Below, in pieces: positions 19,693 to 27,451 of a stretch of 64,000 nucleotides of DNA. Each line of letters begins with the position of its first letter. The first letter of the stretch is position 1. A program made the translations under genes and the position numbers. The notes under the pieces are model-generated. The model made no database searches and was not told where the DNA came from. It saw only the letters and a list, made by a program, of their open reading frames with translations. Source of the stretch: Gammaproteobacteria bacterium (GTDB taxonomy: Bacteria > Pseudomonadota > Gammaproteobacteria > Eutrophobiales > Eutrophobiaceae); assembly GCA_022826885.1 (NCBI GenBank), contig JAJDUB010000053.1:62001-126000 (forward strand), in the 5' to 3' direction.

Positions 19693-20751
19693 ATGCAATT
19701 TTCCAATATGATTACTGCAGTGGATGCACATGCTTGCGGGGAGCCCGGGCGCGTCATTACCGCGGGGGTGCTGGATGTGCCCGGACAGTCGATGTTCGAC
19801 AAGATGAAGTGGATGGAAACCAATGCCGACCACGTCCGTCTGCGGATGTTACGTGAGCCCAGGGGATATCCGGTCCTGTGCTGCAATGTCATCATGCCTC
19901 CAACCCATCCCGACGCAGATGCCGGTTACATCATCATGGAACAGACCGAATACCCGCCCATGTCGGGAACCAACACCATCTGTGTGGCGACAGTGCTTCT
20001 CGAGTGCGGAATTATTCCCATGGTGGAACCCGTTACGGAATTGACGCTGGAAGCCCCCGCAGGATTGATCAAGGTAAAGGCTGATTGTGAGAACGGGAAG
20101 GTAACACAAGTCACTTTTGAAAACGTACCGGCATTTGCAATGCACCTGGACGTCGAAATTGATGTGCCCCATCTGGGCCAGGTTGTGGTTGATATAGCCT
20201 GGGGGGGGATGTTCTATGTCATTGCCGATGCAAAAAAACTGGGCATTGAACTCAGTTCCGAAAATGGTGGTGAAATCGCACGAGTGAGTGAAATGATCCG
20301 CGTCGCCACCTGTGAACAATTACCTGTTGTCCATCCTGAAAACAAACAGATTACGGGGCCGACAATTTCTCAGATCTCCGGCCCGCCGACACATCCTGAT
20401 GCGAGACGTAAAAATGCCGTGACGGTTGCGACCGGAACTCTTGACTGGGATAGACCGGCAACCTGGACCGGGGTATTGGACCGGTCTCCTTGCGGCACCG
20501 GCACGTGCGCAAAAATGGCCGTGATGTATGCCAGGGGTGAACTGGCTCTCAACGAAGATTTTTGCCACGAAGGGGTGCTGGGAACGCTGTTCAACGGCCG
20601 TTTAATCGAGGAAACCCGGGTTGGCGAGTACACGGCGGTTGTGCCTGCCATCAGTGGCCAGGCCTGGATTACAGGATTCGCCAACTATGTACTGGATCCA
20701 TCCGACCCCTTTCCCTGCGGTTATAAAGTAGGCGATATCTGGGCCGGCTGA
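19693..20751 (+). CDS. Proline racemase superfamily enzyme with Ser/Cys active-site pair (hydroxyproline epimerase or dehydratase-like)
   Basis: A 352-residue protein of the proline racemase / 4-hydroxyproline epimerase / trans-3-hydroxyproline dehydratase family. The first catalytic position, cysteine in racemases, is Ser91 in MSGTNTIC. The second remains Cys267 in DRSPCGTGT. Ser/Cys pairs are known in members with 3-hydroxyproline dehydratase and/or 4-hydroxyproline epimerase activity, so simple proline racemase activity is unlikely. An ornithine-cyclodeaminase-family gene lies in the same cluster. In known pathways such an enzyme reduces the pyrroline-2-carboxylate made by the dehydratase. 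ATG 19693 has GAGAGAAG just upstream. Confidence 0.85.
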   Translation: MQFSNMITAVDAHACGEPGRVITAGVLDVPGQSMFDKMKWMETNADHVRLRMLREPRGYPVLCCNVIMPPTHPDADAGYIIMEQTEYPPMSGTNTICVATVLLECGIIPMVEPVTELTLEAPAGLIKVKADCENGKVTQVTFENVPAFAMHLDVEIDVPHLGQVVVDIAWGGMFYVIADAKKLGIELSSENGGEIARVSEMIRVATCEQLPVVHPENKQITGPTISQISGPPTHPDARRKNAVTVATGTLDWDRPATWTGVLDRSPCGTGTCAKMAVMYARGELALNEDFCHEGVLGTLFNGRLIEETRVGEYTAVVPAISGQAWITGFANYVLDPSDPFPCGYKVGDIWAG

Positions 20752-20822
20752 GAACCGAATTCATTCTGCAACCTGATCGCTGAGAACACTGACCTGAATG
20801 CTCATTTTGGGATAAAAAAACT

Positions 20823-21311
20823 TTGATAAAAATAGTAAAAATAATTTTTATGGCGTCGATTGCACTTTGGGGCCTGCTGGGCGGCATTGCTAATTTGATG
20901 GCCTACCAGGACGGGTATAGTGCTGTTGCATTCACTTTTTCTATGGAAGGTGCAGAAAATGCTCCCGGTATGTGGCGGGCAGTACATAACCCGCTGCTGA
21001 TTCATATCGGTTTCGCTTTTATCTGGTTGTCAAAGTTTGCCACCGGATTGTTATGTTCGATCAGTGTCGTGCAGCTCTGGAACGCCAGAAACACGACTGC
21101 AGAAGCCTTTAATGCGGCAAAAACCATAGGCCTGGTTGGCGCTGGTATTTCCATGTTCATGCTTTTCTTCGGATTTGTCGTTATCTCCGGTTCTTATTTT
21201 GAGCTGTGGCGGGACCTGGTAACGATGGGATACGAAGCGCATGTGTATGCATTCATATATTTTGGTTTTATCGGCATCCTTACCCTGTTTATTTCCCAAG
21301 ACGACAAATAA
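20823..21311 (+). CDS. Small integral membrane protein, DUF2165 family
   Basis: A 162-residue protein with four hydrophobic helices (around residues 5-25, 58-80, 98-122 and 138-155) and a polar loop with MWRAVHNPLLIHIGF. This matches the four-helix DUF2165 small membrane proteins, whose function is unknown. The start is TTG 20823, about eleven bases after GGGAT; ATG 20850 would cut into the first helix. It lies between two enzyme genes on the same strand, so it is probably co-transcribed and could be a carrier or accessory for the pathway. Confidence 0.7.
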   Translation: MIKIVKIIFMASIALWGLLGGIANLMAYQDGYSAVAFTFSMEGAENAPGMWRAVHNPLLIHIGFAFIWLSKFATGLLCSISVVQLWNARNTTAEAFNAAKTIGLVGAGISMFMLFFGFVVISGSYFELWRDLVTMGYEAHVYAFIYFGFIGILTLFISQDDK

Positions 21312-21347
21312 TTTACTTATATAACAACCGTTACTGGTGGTTGGAAG

Positions 21348-21752
21348 ATGGCACAGAAAAAAGAAGTATTCCATCTCAATAGAGATATAGAACACAGTAT
21401 TGGCTTCTCCCAGGCTGTCAGGGCAGGAAACTTGCTTTTTGTGTCTGGAACAGTCTCTGTTAATGAAACATTTGAAGCGATTGAAACAGATAACATAGCC
21501 GGTCAGTACCGGGTCATTTATGACAAGTTAAAGAAAACTCTAGAAGCATACGGCCTCGCGTTTGGCGATGTTGTCAAAGAAAACATTTTTACAGAAGATT
21601 TACCGGCTTTTTTTGATAGCGGCAATGCGATAAGGATGGAGTATTATGACGGACTTGACTACTACCCTGCTGCTACAGCGGTTGAATCTTCCAGGATTGC
21701 ATTTGAAGGAAACCTGGTTGAAATTGAGCTGGTTGCGGTTTTCCCACACTGA
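21348..21752 (+). CDS. RidA/YjgF family protein lacking the catalytic arginine
   Basis: A 134-residue trimer-forming Rid protein. The N-terminal half has the family strand GNLLFVSGTVSVN, and the C-terminus has NLVEIELVAVFP with the conserved glutamate. The arginine that defines imine or enamine deaminase RidA (Arg105 in the E. coli protein, in a P-A-R-S context) is replaced: here the string is PAATAV. It belongs to the non-archetypal Rid groups, whose substrates are mostly unknown. In this cluster it may bind an imino or enol intermediate produced by the neighbouring racemase-family or cyclodeaminase-family enzymes. Confidence 0.83.
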   Translation: MAQKKEVFHLNRDIEHSIGFSQAVRAGNLLFVSGTVSVNETFEAIETDNIAGQYRVIYDKLKKTLEAYGLAFGDVVKENIFTEDLPAFFDSGNAIRMEYYDGLDYYPAATAVESSRIAFEGNLVEIELVAVFPH

Positions 21753-21786
21753 CGTTACCGGGCCTGGGTGCAATATCAGGAAAATT

Positions 21787-22773
21787 ATGACGCTAAATGC
21801 TGACACGAAAATCCGGATGTATGAGCAGATGTTCAGGAATCGTTACTTTGAAGCATCCATGACGGAAGTCTATATGGAAGGGAAGCGTCCTAAGTTTGAC
21901 CTGGCGAAGGGTATTTTCCCCGGTGAGTATCACGTTTCTGCCGGGCAGGAACCCTGCGCTGTCGGAGTAATGCCTCACTTACGGGATGACGACTGGTGTG
22001 GTACCGGCCATCGTTCACACCACGTTGCCATAGCCCGGGGTATTTCCGGCAAAGGCATGACCGCGGAAATGCTGGGCAAAATAACCGGGCTTTGCCGCGG
22101 ATACGGCGGTCATATGCACTTGTTTGATAAAAGCAAGAACTTTTCCACTACAGGAATCGTAGCGGAAGGGATGCCGATGGCCTTGGGCGCGGCGCTGAGT
22201 TACAAAATGCGTGGCAGAGATAATGTTGCGGCCGTTTTTGTCGGTGAGGGCGCGGCAAACCAGGGCGCATTTCATGAAACATTAAATATGGCCGGATTGT
22301 GGCGGTTACCCTTGATTACCATCATAGAAGATAACTCATGGGGAGTATCGGTATCGAAAAAAGAATCAACAGCCGTAGCATCCAATGTCACCAGGGCCGC
22401 CGGCTATAACATGCCGGGGGTCCTGGTGGAAAACAATGATCCTTACCTGGTATATGAAGCGGCACAAGAGGCTGTAGACAGGGCGCGGGAAGGTGACGGA
22501 CCGACGCTGATTGAGGTTCAAACCGTACGGCTGGAAGGGCATTTTACAGGAGATGTTGAGCAATATAGACCGGAAGAGGAAAAGAGAGGATTGCCGGAAA
22601 ACGATCCCATACCCAGATTACGGGCAAGACTTCTTGATGAAAATATTACAACTGGTGAAAAGTTGACGGCACTGGAGGATGAAGTCAAAAAAGAGGTGGA
22701 CTCTTGGATTGTGTTTGCACGTGAAAGTGAATATCCAAGGCCTGAAGATGCGTTAATTACTTCTTACGAATGA
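21787..22773 (+). CDS. 2-oxoacid (pyruvate/acetoin) dehydrogenase E1 component, alpha subunit
   Basis: A 328-residue thiamine-diphosphate enzyme subunit. The cofactor-binding motif VGEGAANQGAFHETLNMA is present and ends in the EDNSWG that stands for the canonical NN. The substrate-side motifs WCGTGHRSHHVAIARG and GYGGHMHLFD are typical of acetoin/pyruvate dehydrogenase E1 alpha. The start is ATG 21787, with AGGA seven bases upstream; the frame is open further upstream into the RidA gene but without a better start. The beta-subunit gene follows after 47 bases. Acetoin-type E1 is the best family match, but the neighbouring genes suggest another 2-oxoacid or hydroxyketone. Confidence 0.9.
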   Translation: MTLNADTKIRMYEQMFRNRYFEASMTEVYMEGKRPKFDLAKGIFPGEYHVSAGQEPCAVGVMPHLRDDDWCGTGHRSHHVAIARGISGKGMTAEMLGKITGLCRGYGGHMHLFDKSKNFSTTGIVAEGMPMALGAALSYKMRGRDNVAAVFVGEGAANQGAFHETLNMAGLWRLPLITIIEDNSWGVSVSKKESTAVASNVTRAAGYNMPGVLVENNDPYLVYEAAQEAVDRAREGDGPTLIEVQTVRLEGHFTGDVEQYRPEEEKRGLPENDPIPRLRARLLDENITTGEKLTALEDEVKKEVDSWIVFARESEYPRPEDALITSYE

Positions 22774-22820
22774 AAAATGATTCCCAGGGTTTATCAGGTA
22801 GCTAATGGAGAAACATCATA

Positions 22821-23834
22821 ATGGCAGACGCGGGTAACCGGAAGCTCAACATGGCCCGGGCAATAAGTGAGGCCATTGCCCAGGAAATGCGCCGTGATGA
22901 TCGTGTGTTCTGTATGGGAGAGGACATCAGGCATGTTGGCGGGATCTGGGGACATACCGCAGGTCTTTACGATGAATTCGGGGCAGAACGAATTATAGAT
23001 ACACCCATTTCTGAAACAGGGTTTATCGGCGCCGGTGTCGGCGCGGCAATCGAAGGAATGAGACCCATCGTAGATTTGATGTTTGTTGATTTCTTTGGTG
23101 TTTGTATGGGGCAAATCTACAGCGCCGCCGCGAAAACCCCCTACATGTCGGGGGGGCAGGTATCCGTACCGATGGTAATCAATACTGCCGTAGGCGGCAG
23201 TTATGGTGATGCTGCACAACATTCACAGTGCCTGTACAGCACATTCGCACATCTGCCGGGACTTAAGGTTGTATTGCCCTCAAATTCCCATGACGCGAAA
23301 GGAATGATGACCTCCGCCATCAGGGACGATTCCCCGGTTGTATTCATGCTGCATAAAAATTGCCTGGGCGTACCGTTCCTGGGGATGGAGGATCGGGCAA
23401 CCGTGAACGTTCCCCGCGAACAGTATTGTGTACCCCTGAATAAAGCCGGTGTTGTACGTGCAGGGACAGACGTGACCATCGCAAGCATGGGCATATGTCT
23501 CTATCACAGCCTCGACGCAGCAGATTCACTGGAAACAGATGGAATAAGTGCTGAAGTAATCGATATCCGTTCAATCGCACCGCTTGATCGCGCAACGATA
23601 TTCAACTCGGTAGAAAAGACAGGAAGGCTGGTCGTCGTGGACGATGATTACAGGAGCTATGGTGTCGGTGCGGAAATCATATCCAGTATTGTCGAAACCG
23701 ATATAGGTATTCTGAAATCCTCCCCTCAACGAGTCGCCTATCCTGATATATCGGTACCATTTTCACCACCTATGGAACAGTTCGCCTTGCCGAATGCGGA
23801 GAAAGTACTGGCAGCCGTAAAAGCACTTTTTTAG
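22821..23834 (+). CDS. 2-oxoacid (pyruvate/acetoin) dehydrogenase E1 component, beta subunit
   Basis: The partner of the preceding gene, 337 residues. The pyrimidine-binding half carries FCMGEDIRHVGGIWGHTAGL and the conserved DTPISETGFIGAGVGAA. The C-terminal transketolase domain carries VTIASMGICLYHSLDAA and IDIRSIAPLDRATIF. The alpha-beta pair makes the E1 heterotetramer that decarboxylates the substrate and loads the acyl group on a lipoyl domain. A small lipoyl protein follows 9 bases later; no E2 catalytic domain or E3 is seen in this window. Confidence 0.92.
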   Translation: MADAGNRKLNMARAISEAIAQEMRRDDRVFCMGEDIRHVGGIWGHTAGLYDEFGAERIIDTPISETGFIGAGVGAAIEGMRPIVDLMFVDFFGVCMGQIYSAAAKTPYMSGGQVSVPMVINTAVGGSYGDAAQHSQCLYSTFAHLPGLKVVLPSNSHDAKGMMTSAIRDDSPVVFMLHKNCLGVPFLGMEDRATVNVPREQYCVPLNKAGVVRAGTDVTIASMGICLYHSLDAADSLETDGISAEVIDIRSIAPLDRATIFNSVEKTGRLVVVDDDYRSYGVGAEIISSIVETDIGILKSSPQRVAYPDISVPFSPPMEQFALPNAEKVLAAVKALF

Positions 23835-23843
23835 AAAACCGGT

Positions 23844-24074
23844 ATGCATAACACAATAAAAATAGTATGGGAAGGCGATGACGAAAGCCTGTTGTCCCAA
23901 TGGTTTTTCGAAGATGGAGCGAATGTGGAAAAAGGAGATGTACTATGCGAATTAATGCAGGAGAAGGTGGCAGTTGAGGTAGAAGCGCCCGTTTCCGGGA
24001 AATTGAATATCATTATTTCCGAACCTGATTCGGAAATTGCGCCGGGTACATTAATCGGTGAAATTTCAAGTTGA
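23844..24074 (+). CDS. Free-standing biotin/lipoyl attachment domain protein
   Basis: A 76-residue protein consisting of one lipoyl domain. The modified lysine is Lys41 in LMQEKVAVEVEAP, with the conserved glycine turn VSGKL after it. The usual partner would be an E2 acyltransferase with a peripheral-subunit-binding and a catalytic domain. Here the gene ends after the lipoyl domain with a normal stop, and no E2 core follows. It could act as a mobile acyl carrier, as H-protein does, or serve an E2 encoded elsewhere. It sits between E1 beta (9-base gap) and the cyclodeaminase-like gene (15-base gap). Confidence 0.85.
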   Translation: MHNTIKIVWEGDDESLLSQWFFEDGANVEKGDVLCELMQEKVAVEVEAPVSGKLNIIISEPDSEIAPGTLIGEISS

Positions 24075-24089
24075 TATCAGATATGAATT

Positions 24090-25064
24090 ATGAGTAACGA
24101 TTCAGGCATGTCATCTTCGATACCCAGAATCATCGATGCAAATACGGTACTCGAAGCAACACCAATGGAAGTCCTGGTTGATGCAATTGATCGTGCGTTT
24201 GCCCATCCACCCGTTGCCCCCGAACGGCATCATCACACCATCGAAGTCCATGAAAACGAACCTGACGCTACTTTATTGCTTATGCCGGCGTGGCGCCCGG
24301 GCAAACATACAGGCATTAAAATAGCAACAGTTTTCCCTGGAGCCAATGCCGTGGGACTGCCTGCAGTGCAGGCTGTTTATATACTGAGTCACGGCAAAAC
24401 GGGTCAATTACTCGCCATTATAGACGGCAGCATGTTGACCGCACGCCGAACTGCAGCAGCTTCGGCTGTCGCCTCTCGTTATCTGGCCAGGGAAGATGCC
24501 GGGACATTACTGATGGTCGGAACCGGAGCGCAAGCGCCACACTTGATTGAAGCACATAGTTGTGTGCGGCCAATCAGGAAAGTATCAGTTTGGGGAAGAC
24601 AAACAGAGAAAGCCAAAAACCTTATCGAACGCGTTGAAAAAGACAATATGGAATATGAGGTCGTATCCGATCTGGAAACGGCAGCCAAAATGGCAGATAT
24701 AATTTCCTGTGCAACATTATCTGAACAACCACTAATTCCGGGAGCCTGGCTGAAACCCGGTGTCCATGTGGATTTGGTAGGCAGCTTCAAACCCAATATG
24801 CGCGAAACCGATGATGAAGCGATTCAGATTGCCAGGGTGTTTGTGGATACACGGGCAGGCGCACTTTCCGAAGCAGGAGACCTCATTCAACCGATAGCCG
24901 CAAATCTATTCAGTGAGGAGTCAGTAGTAGCTGAACTTTCCGAATTGTGTTCCGGCACGTGTGAAGGACGCACCTCTTCCGATGAAATCACTCTTTTTAA
25001 ATCAGTCGGTGCGTCTTTAGAAGACCTGGCAGCAGCTGAGATGTTAATTAACTTAATTCAATAA
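24090..25064 (+). CDS. Ornithine cyclodeaminase / mu-crystallin family protein (candidate imino-acid reductase)
   Basis: A 324-residue member of the ornithine cyclodeaminase / alanine dehydrogenase / mu-crystallin family. The NAD(P)-binding motif is LLMVGTGAQAPHLIEAHS near residue 137, after the segment LTARRTAAASAVASRYLA. Known members include ornithine cyclodeaminase, alanine dehydrogenase and delta-1-pyrroline-2-carboxylate reductase. Because a Ser/Cys proline-racemase-family enzyme lies in the same cluster, the reductase role is an attractive inference. It is the last gene of the cluster; its stop codon overlaps the start of the truncated thyA copy that ends the island. Confidence 0.85.
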   Translation: MSNDSGMSSSIPRIIDANTVLEATPMEVLVDAIDRAFAHPPVAPERHHHTIEVHENEPDATLLLMPAWRPGKHTGIKIATVFPGANAVGLPAVQAVYILSHGKTGQLLAIIDGSMLTARRTAAASAVASRYLAREDAGTLLMVGTGAQAPHLIEAHSCVRPIRKVSVWGRQTEKAKNLIERVEKDNMEYEVVSDLETAAKMADIISCATLSEQPLIPGAWLKPGVHVDLVGSFKPNMRETDDEAIQIARVFVDTRAGALSEAGDLIQPIAANLFSEESVVAELSELCSGTCEGRTSSDEITLFKSVGASLEDLAAAEMLINLIQ

Positions 25065-25137
25065 TGAGGATTTTGAACTACAGAACTACCAGGCGCACCC
25101 GTCCATCCCGGCGCCTATCGCGGTTTGATCCCCGGCA
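25063..25137 (+). pseudogene. thyA 3'-end fragment at the right edge of the island (copy C)
   Basis: From 25063 to the TGA at 25126-25128 the sequence reads [21 protein letters not shown], against [21 protein letters not shown] at the real ThyA C-terminus; the DNA matches a few bases further. It has no start or body. The similarity begins exactly at the stop codon of the preceding gene. It is the longest of the three copies and differs from the native end at silent and non-silent sites, so it looks like a thyA end brought from a related genome rather than a recent copy. Confidence 0.8.
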
Positions 25138-25220
25138 CATGGCCTGATCCTGAATTCATTCGGCGGCCACCAGGTCATCAATGTCTATACCCGGAACGTA
25201 GCCATAATCACGTATGTTTC

Positions 25221-25565
25221 CTACAGGAATTTGATAAATGTGGCGAGCAGCACCAGTGTTGTCAATTGGAGCGACACCATCCATCTGACTAACCTCAGTT
25301 CCATTTTTGCCATGTCTTCTTTTGTGGCCATTTGCAGTTCAGCCAGGTCCGCTTTTGTAGCCGCTCGGTGCTCAGCCAAGTCCGCTTTTGTAGCCGCTCG
25401 GTGTTCAGCCAGGTCCGCTTTTGTAGCCGCTCGGTGTTCAGCCATGTCCGTTTTTGTAGCCAGGTTGTCGGTGACCGGCACAACGCCGGCGGCAGCCTTG
25501 GCTTTTTCCTCGGATGTACCTGCTTCCACGAATGCTTCGAATATTTCTTTGACCATGACGCTCAT
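25221..25565 (-). CDS. Coiled-coil protein with C-terminal membrane anchor (DUF1640-like), hendecad repeats
   Basis: A 114-residue protein. The start is ATG 25565, seven bases after GGAGGG; the upstream frame is open but lacks a ribosome site. The N-terminal 30 residues are helical (VKEIFEAFVEAGTSEEKAKA). Then come three near-identical 11-residue units of the type AEHRAATKADL flanked by degenerate ones, and a C-terminal hydrophobic helix (WMVSLQLTTLVLLATFI). This layout resembles small CCDC90/DUF1640 coiled-coil proteins common next to mobile or toxin genes. Function unknown. Confidence 0.7.
   Translation of the reverse strand: MSVMVKEIFEAFVEAGTSEEKAKAAAGVVPVTDNLATKTDMAEHRAATKADLAEHRAATKADLAEHRAATKADLAELQMATKEDMAKMELRLVRWMVSLQLTTLVLLATFIKFL
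25353..25451. repeat. Three tandem 33-bp repeats inside the coiled-coil gene
   Basis: Three units, 25353-25385, 25386-25418 and 25419-25451, each begin TTTTGTAGCCGCTCGGTG and encode one 11-residue hendecad on the minus strand. They differ by one to three bases. A fourth degenerate unit precedes them (from 25321). The copy number is a likely length polymorphism; changes of whole units keep the frame. Confidence 0.85.
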
Positions 25566-25827
25566 GTTTACCCTCCATGGTTGTTGTTCAGGATAGATGG
25601 GGTCAGAGCAATTTACCCTGACCACTGGAATCCATTCTGACAGTAATAATATGTATGTAGGGTGTCAACAGGTTTTCGCAGGATTTTGTGAGTTTTCTCA
25701 CAAAACTGCGCAGTTTTCGTCATGCCGGGGCGTGGGGTCGACAGACAAAGACAGTATACAAAACCTTGACAATATTTTGGTTTAAACCTAATATATGGTT
25801 TATATATAGTCCATTAAGGCACATAAA

Positions 25828-25843
25828 GATTTATATATAAATC
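25828..25843. promoter_or_regulatory. Perfect 16-bp palindrome upstream of hipB (operator candidate)
   Basis: GATTTATATATAAATC is a perfect palindrome ending five bases before the hipB start. A second related half (GGTTTATATATA) lies about 30 bases upstream at 25794-25805. HipB-type antitoxins repress their operon by binding palindromes in the leader. The position over the ribosome-binding region would also block translation initiation or elongation of transcription. Confidence 0.6.
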
Positions 25844-25848
25844 AAACT

Positions 25849-26187
25849 ATGTCAAAGTCAGCCACTCACAGCTATTCACGATACAGCCGCGCGGCAGCCG
25901 GCCTGCTGGGCAAACTGATCCGCGCCGCACGTAAACAACGCAGGCTCACCGCCCAGGAAACGGCGGACCGGGCAGGTATTTCCAGGGGACTGCTGCAACG
26001 TATTGAGAAAGGTGATCCGAAATGCGGGATCGGCGCAGTATTTGAAGTCGCCACTATCGTCGGCGTACAACTGTTCGACGCAGATGAAGCCGCGCTTGCG
26101 GGCCATACCAGGCAGGCGGAACAGCACCTGGCCCTCCTGCCGAAGTCGGTGCGCAGGTCCCCTAGGGCGGTAACTGATGATTTCTAG
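25849..26187 (+). CDS. hipB: HipB-like antitoxin (XRE-family helix-turn-helix)
   Basis: A 112-residue regulator with an XRE helix-turn-helix near residues 24-75 (LIRAARKQRRLTAQETADRA, then GISRGLLQRIEKGDPKCGIG). It overlaps hipA by 11 bases, so the pair is translationally coupled in the standard antitoxin-first order. It should bind and inhibit HipA and repress transcription at the AT-rich palindromes just upstream. The promoter region is much more AT-rich than the gene, which is usual for this module. Confidence 0.87.
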   Translation: MSKSATHSYSRYSRAAAGLLGKLIRAARKQRRLTAQETADRAGISRGLLQRIEKGDPKCGIGAVFEVATIVGVQLFDADEAALAGHTRQAEQHLALLPKSVRRSPRAVTDDF

Positions 26188-27436
26188 CACAAGATATAAG
26201 GAAGCTTTTGTCTGGATATGGCTGCCCGGTGAAACCGAACCCGTTGTCGCCGGGAGACTCGAAGCCGACAACGGCCAGCTCCTGTTCAACTACGGGCGAA
26301 GCTATCTTGAGCGGGTCAATGATGCAAGACCGGCTATTCCCATCCATGACCCGGAATTACCGTTAAGAGCAGGTGAGTTGCCCCTTCTCAACGGGTTGAG
26401 GATGCCCGGGTGTATTCGCGATGCCTCCCCCGATGCCTGGGGACGGCGGGTGATAATCAACAAAAAGCTTGGGCCAAAGGCTGGCGGGACGGATACGGAC
26501 GAACTCGATGAACTGACCTATCTCCTGGAATCGGGGTCTGACCGTATCGGGGCGCTGGATTTTCAGCAATCGCCCACGGAGTATGTGCCTCGTTCCGCCA
26601 CTAATGCGACACTGCAGGAATTGGTTCAGTCTGCTGATCGTGTCGAGCAGGGCATACCGTTGACACCGGAACTGGACCAGGCGCTGCTGCAAGGCAGTTC
26701 AATAGGCGGCGCGCGCCCCAAGGCGCTGATCGAAGACAGAGGTGTGAAATTCGTCGCAAAGTTCTCATCCAGCAGTGATGTCTATAACGTGATCAAGGCG
26801 GAATTTATCGCGATGAGGCTGGCCGCGCTGGCGGGACTCGACGTTGCGCCGGTGGAACTGGCGAGCGCAGCCGGCAAGGATGTGCTGCTCGTCAGGCGCT
26901 TCGACCGGAATTACTCGGAGAAGGGCTGGACACGTAAACTGATGGTGTCAGCGCTGACGCTCCTGGGCCTTGATGAAATGATGGCGCGCTACGCCAGCTA
27001 CGAAGTCCTGGCCGAAATCATCCGGCATCGTTTCTCCGACCCGAAGCAGACATTGAGGGAACTATTCAAACGCCTGGTCTTCAACGTGCTGTGCGGCAAT
27101 ACGGACGACCATGCGCGTAATCACGCCGCATTCTGGGATGGAAAAGAATTATCGCTAACGCCCGCTTATGATATATGTCCGCAGGGTCGTACCGGCAACG
27201 AGGCCTCACAGGCTATGCTGATCTCGGGAAACGATAATTCCAGCCGGCTGGTAACCTGCCTTGAGAGCGCGCATAATTTCCTGCTGTCGCGGGCCGATGC
27301 GAGAGCTCTCATGGATGAGCTGCAAGCGGCAATCGAAGAACATTGGAATGCAGTGTGCGATGAGGCGCAGCTTGGTGAAGTCGATAAACGATTACTCCGG
27401 GGCAGGCAGTTCCTTAACCCCTATTCAATCAGTTAA
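26177..27436 (+). CDS. hipA: HipA-family serine/threonine kinase toxin
   Basis: A 419-residue HipA family kinase. The N-terminal subdomain is present (VWIWLPGETEPVVAGRL). The C-terminal kinase has the nucleotide-binding lysine region KFVAKFSSSSD, then LLVRRFDR, the catalytic-loop equivalent NVLCGNTDDHARNHAAF, and the metal-binding LTPAYDICP. HipA proteins phosphorylate glutamyl-tRNA synthetase or related targets and cause growth arrest; the target here is not evident. The residues needed for catalysis (N-x-D-D-H, D-I-C) are all present, so the toxin looks active. Confidence 0.9.
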   Translation: MISSTRYKEAFVWIWLPGETEPVVAGRLEADNGQLLFNYGRSYLERVNDARPAIPIHDPELPLRAGELPLLNGLRMPGCIRDASPDAWGRRVIINKKLGPKAGGTDTDELDELTYLLESGSDRIGALDFQQSPTEYVPRSATNATLQELVQSADRVEQGIPLTPELDQALLQGSSIGGARPKALIEDRGVKFVAKFSSSSDVYNVIKAEFIAMRLAALAGLDVAPVELASAAGKDVLLVRRFDRNYSEKGWTRKLMVSALTLLGLDEMMARYASYEVLAEIIRHRFSDPKQTLRELFKRLVFNVLCGNTDDHARNHAAFWDGKELSLTPAYDICPQGRTGNEASQAMLISGNDNSSRLVTCLESAHNFLLSRADARALMDELQAAIEEHWNAVCDEAQLGEVDKRLLRGRQFLNPYSIS

Positions 27437-27451
27437 GCATAAAATGATCGT

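Noticed and set aside
13099-25064. Classical acetoin catabolism (aco) operon
   Set aside because: E2, E3 and the acoR-type regulator are absent and the neighbours are not acetoin genes.
25142-25220. A short minus-strand peptide frame downstream of the coiled-coil gene
   Set aside because: About 20 codons with no start or ribosome site; possibly a gene remnant, but too short to support.
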